From IMG/VR virus record IMGVR_UViG_3300042154_001251, positions 1-20,675 of that record: DNA of 20,675 bases. The stretch is one strand, 5' to 3'. Source of the stretch: a virus. Shown piece after piece: positions 19,033 to 20,675 of this stretch. The notes below the pieces were generated by a model that did no database searches, had not been told where the DNA came from, and saw only the letters and a program-made list of their open reading frames with translations. The translations under genes and the position numbers were made by a program. Numbering within the stretch: the first letter of the stretch is position 1; each line of letters begins with the position of its first letter.

Positions 19033-20675
19033 TGTTCACATATTAAATTTAGCGGCTTATTCTACACCTACTATTCAAGAATCAAAGCGAGATGCTTGGG
19101 TTGAATACGGGGAGGATAATAATTATTATCAATTTTTGATAGATAGATACACGAATAGCACAACGAATAACGCAATAATAAACAACATTTCACGCTTAAT
19201 ATACGGGCGTGGTTTAAGTGCGTTAGATGCGTCAAGAAAGCCAAACGAATATGCACAAATGATGTCGCTATTTAACAAGGATTGTGTGCGTAAAATCTGT
19301 ATGGACAGAAAAATGCTTGGACAATTTGCTATTCAGGTGCATTATAATAAAGACCATAGTAAAATCTTAAAGGCTTACCACATACCGACTAACTTAATAC
19401 GTGCAGAAAAGTGCAATGAAGATGGAAATATTGAAGGATATTACTATTCGGATGATTGGACTGACGTAAAGAAATTTAAGCCACAAAGATATTCAGCATT
19501 TGGCACATCAAAAGATGAGGTAGAAATATTATTTTCAAAGCCTTATGCAGTTGGAATGAAATATTATAGCTATCCTGATTATCAAGGTAGCTTGCCGTAT
19601 TCAATGTTGGAAGAAGAAATTGCGGATTACTTGATTAACGATGTAAAGAATGCTTTTAGCGGGCGAATCGTAGTTAATTTTAACAATGGCGTACCAACCG
19701 AAGAGCAACAAGAACAAATTAGTTCGAAGGTAATAAACAAACTTACCGGAGCAAATGGAAATCCAGTAATCGTTGCATTTAATCGTAACGCAGAAAGTAA
19801 AACAACTATTGATTCTATTCCTTTGGACAATGCGCCTGAACATTTCCAATACTTATCTAACGAATGTTTAGGAAAGATAATGTTAGGACATAACGTAACC
19901 TCTCCTTTATTGTTTGGAATTGCAACAACAACCGGTTTTAGTTCAAATGCGGATGAGTTAAAGAATAGTTCAATACTATTCGACAATATGGTTATACGAC
20001 CAATGCAAGAAGAAATATTGGAAGCATTCGATTCTATTTTAGCATACAACGGAATCAGTTTAAAATTGTATTTCAAGACTTTGCAACCTTTAGAATTTAC
20101 AGATTTAGAAAATGCACAAACCGAAGAACAAGTAGCGGAAGAAACGGGTACGGAATTAAGTTCAATTGACGAATTAGACCTATCAGCATTCGGAGAAAAT
20201 GTACCTGAAAATTGGATGCTTATAGATGAAACAGAAGTGGATTACGATTCCGAAGATGAGTTAGATAATGAAATTGAAAGCATAAATAAAAAAACACCTT
20301 CTTTACTTTCTAAAATATACAACTTTGTAAGCACTGGCACTGCATTCCCTCGTTCAAAAAGTGAACAAGATGACGTTGTAAATGATTTTAAATTTATTAC
20401 ACGTTACAAATATAGCGAGGGATTGTCAGTAAATAGTAGAGATTTTTGTAAGTCAATGGTAAATGCTAAAAAGGTTTACAGAAAAGAGGATATATTAAGA
20501 ATGAGCAGCACAGCAGTTAATAAAGGATGGGGTGCTGAAGGTGCTGATACTTATTCTATTTGGTTATACAAAGGTGGCGGAGATTGTCATCACAAATGGA
20601 TTAGACAAACTTTTGTAGCGCTTGGTGCAAATTCAGGAATAGACCCTTTGTCTCCTAAAGCAGTAGAAATATCAG
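19025..20675 (+). CDS. portal protein, partial at 3' end, with C-terminal extension
   Basis: The ATG at 19025 overlaps the preceding stop codon and the frame stays open to the window edge (550 codons). Residues 1 to about 420 look like a portal: INNISRLIYGRG near the start, IPTNLIRAEK, FSKPYAVGMKYYSYPDYQG, the helix NDVKNAFSGRIVVNFNNG, and LMLGHNVTSPLLFGI-like KIMLGHNVTSPLLFGIATT. An acidic stretch follows, then a separate domain with FKFITRYKYSE, SRDFCKSMV, KVYRKEDILRM, GWGAEGADTYSIWLYKGGGDCHHKW (C521, H522, H523). Portals form the dodecameric ring through which DNA enters. The role of the C-terminal domain is unknown. The true stop codon lies beyond the window. Confidence 0.82.
   Translation, partial: MSNVHILNLAAYSTPTIQESKRDAWVEYGEDNNYYQFLIDRYTNSTTNNAIINNISRLIYGRGLSALDASRKPNEYAQMMSLFNKDCVRKICMDRKMLGQFAIQVHYNKDHSKILKAYHIPTNLIRAEKCNEDGNIEGYYYSDDWTDVKKFKPQRYSAFGTSKDEVEILFSKPYAVGMKYYSYPDYQGSLPYSMLEEEIADYLINDVKNAFSGRIVVNFNNGVPTEEQQEQISSKVINKLTGANGNPVIVAFNRNAESKTTIDSIPLDNAPEHFQYLSNECLGKIMLGHNVTSPLLFGIATTTGFSSNADELKNSSILFDNMVIRPMQEEILEAFDSILAYNGISLKLYFKTLQPLEFTDLENAQTEEQVAEETGTELSSIDELDLSAFGENVPENWMLIDETEVDYDSEDELDNEIESINKKTPSLLSKIYNFVSTGTAFPRSKSEQDDVVNDFKFITRYKYSEGLSVNSRDFCKSMVNAKKVYRKEDILRMSSTAVNKGWGAEGADTYSIWLYKGGGDCHHKWIRQTFVALGANSGIDPLSPKAVEIS

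Noticed and set aside
19627-20076. Antisense ORF of 149 codons opposite the portal
   Set aside because: The sense frame has clear portal-like sequence across the same bases; the antisense product is a low-complexity hydrophobic shadow.

Overview
The window reads as one side of a tailed-phage (siphovirus-like) genome or prophage from a Bacteroidota host, most likely a Flavobacterium relative. The reasons are the low GC, the absence of Shine-Dalgarno sequences, A/T-rich leaders, Bacteroidota-type promoters (TTTG, spacer, TAnnTTTG), and proteins of flavobacterial phage type. Every supported gene is on the + strand and packing is tight, with many stop/start overlaps (ATGA, TAATG, TGATG). No integrase, attachment site, tRNA or lysis gene is visible, so the sequence does not say whether this is a free phage or a prophage.

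Layout. (1) 1-3659, DNA metabolism: the tail end of a gene, a VRR-NUC nuclease, a small ORF, a C5 cytosine methyltransferase, a structured leader behind a Bacteroidota promoter, a conserved-looking unknown protein, a small ORF, a YqaJ-type exonuclease and a DUF3127 ssDNA-binding-like protein. (2) 3660-4900, accessory region: a strong terminator, then three small unknown genes separated by palindromes built alike (TAAC arm, unpaired spacer, GC-rich inner stem, GTTA arm). The architecture recalls integron attC sites and gene cassettes and is the least explained part of the window. (3) 4938-8259, control and packaging: a promoter with a perfect TATATTTG -7 box, two small genes, a sigma-factor-like protein, and the terminase subunits with small genes between. 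(4) 8270-15583, tail: a tail-assembly-chaperone-like gene with a T9 slip site and a second, completely overlapping -1 reading frame; neck/tail-completion proteins; two large structural proteins; and the tape measure. (5) 15595-20675, head: XkdF-type protease, a 4-Cys miniprotein, an acidic scaffold-like protein, major capsid, terminator, tail-tube-like protein, terminator, a small structural protein and a portal that runs off the end.

How it fits together: the nuclease, exonuclease and ssDNA-binding protein suit phage recombination and replication. The methyltransferase probably protects the DNA. The sigma-like protein sits where a late-gene activator would be expected. The rest packages DNA, builds the capsid and builds the tail. 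Gene order is unusual: tail genes come straight after the large terminase, and portal, protease and capsid come after the tape measure, with the portal last.

Strongest leads: the dual-frame chaperone gene, the attC-like cassette region, a recurring AATTATAG element a few bases before unlinked start codons, a possible pseudoknot/attenuator leader at 1791-1868, and a Cys/His-bearing C-terminal extension on the portal. All family calls are from reading motifs by eye; no database search was made.
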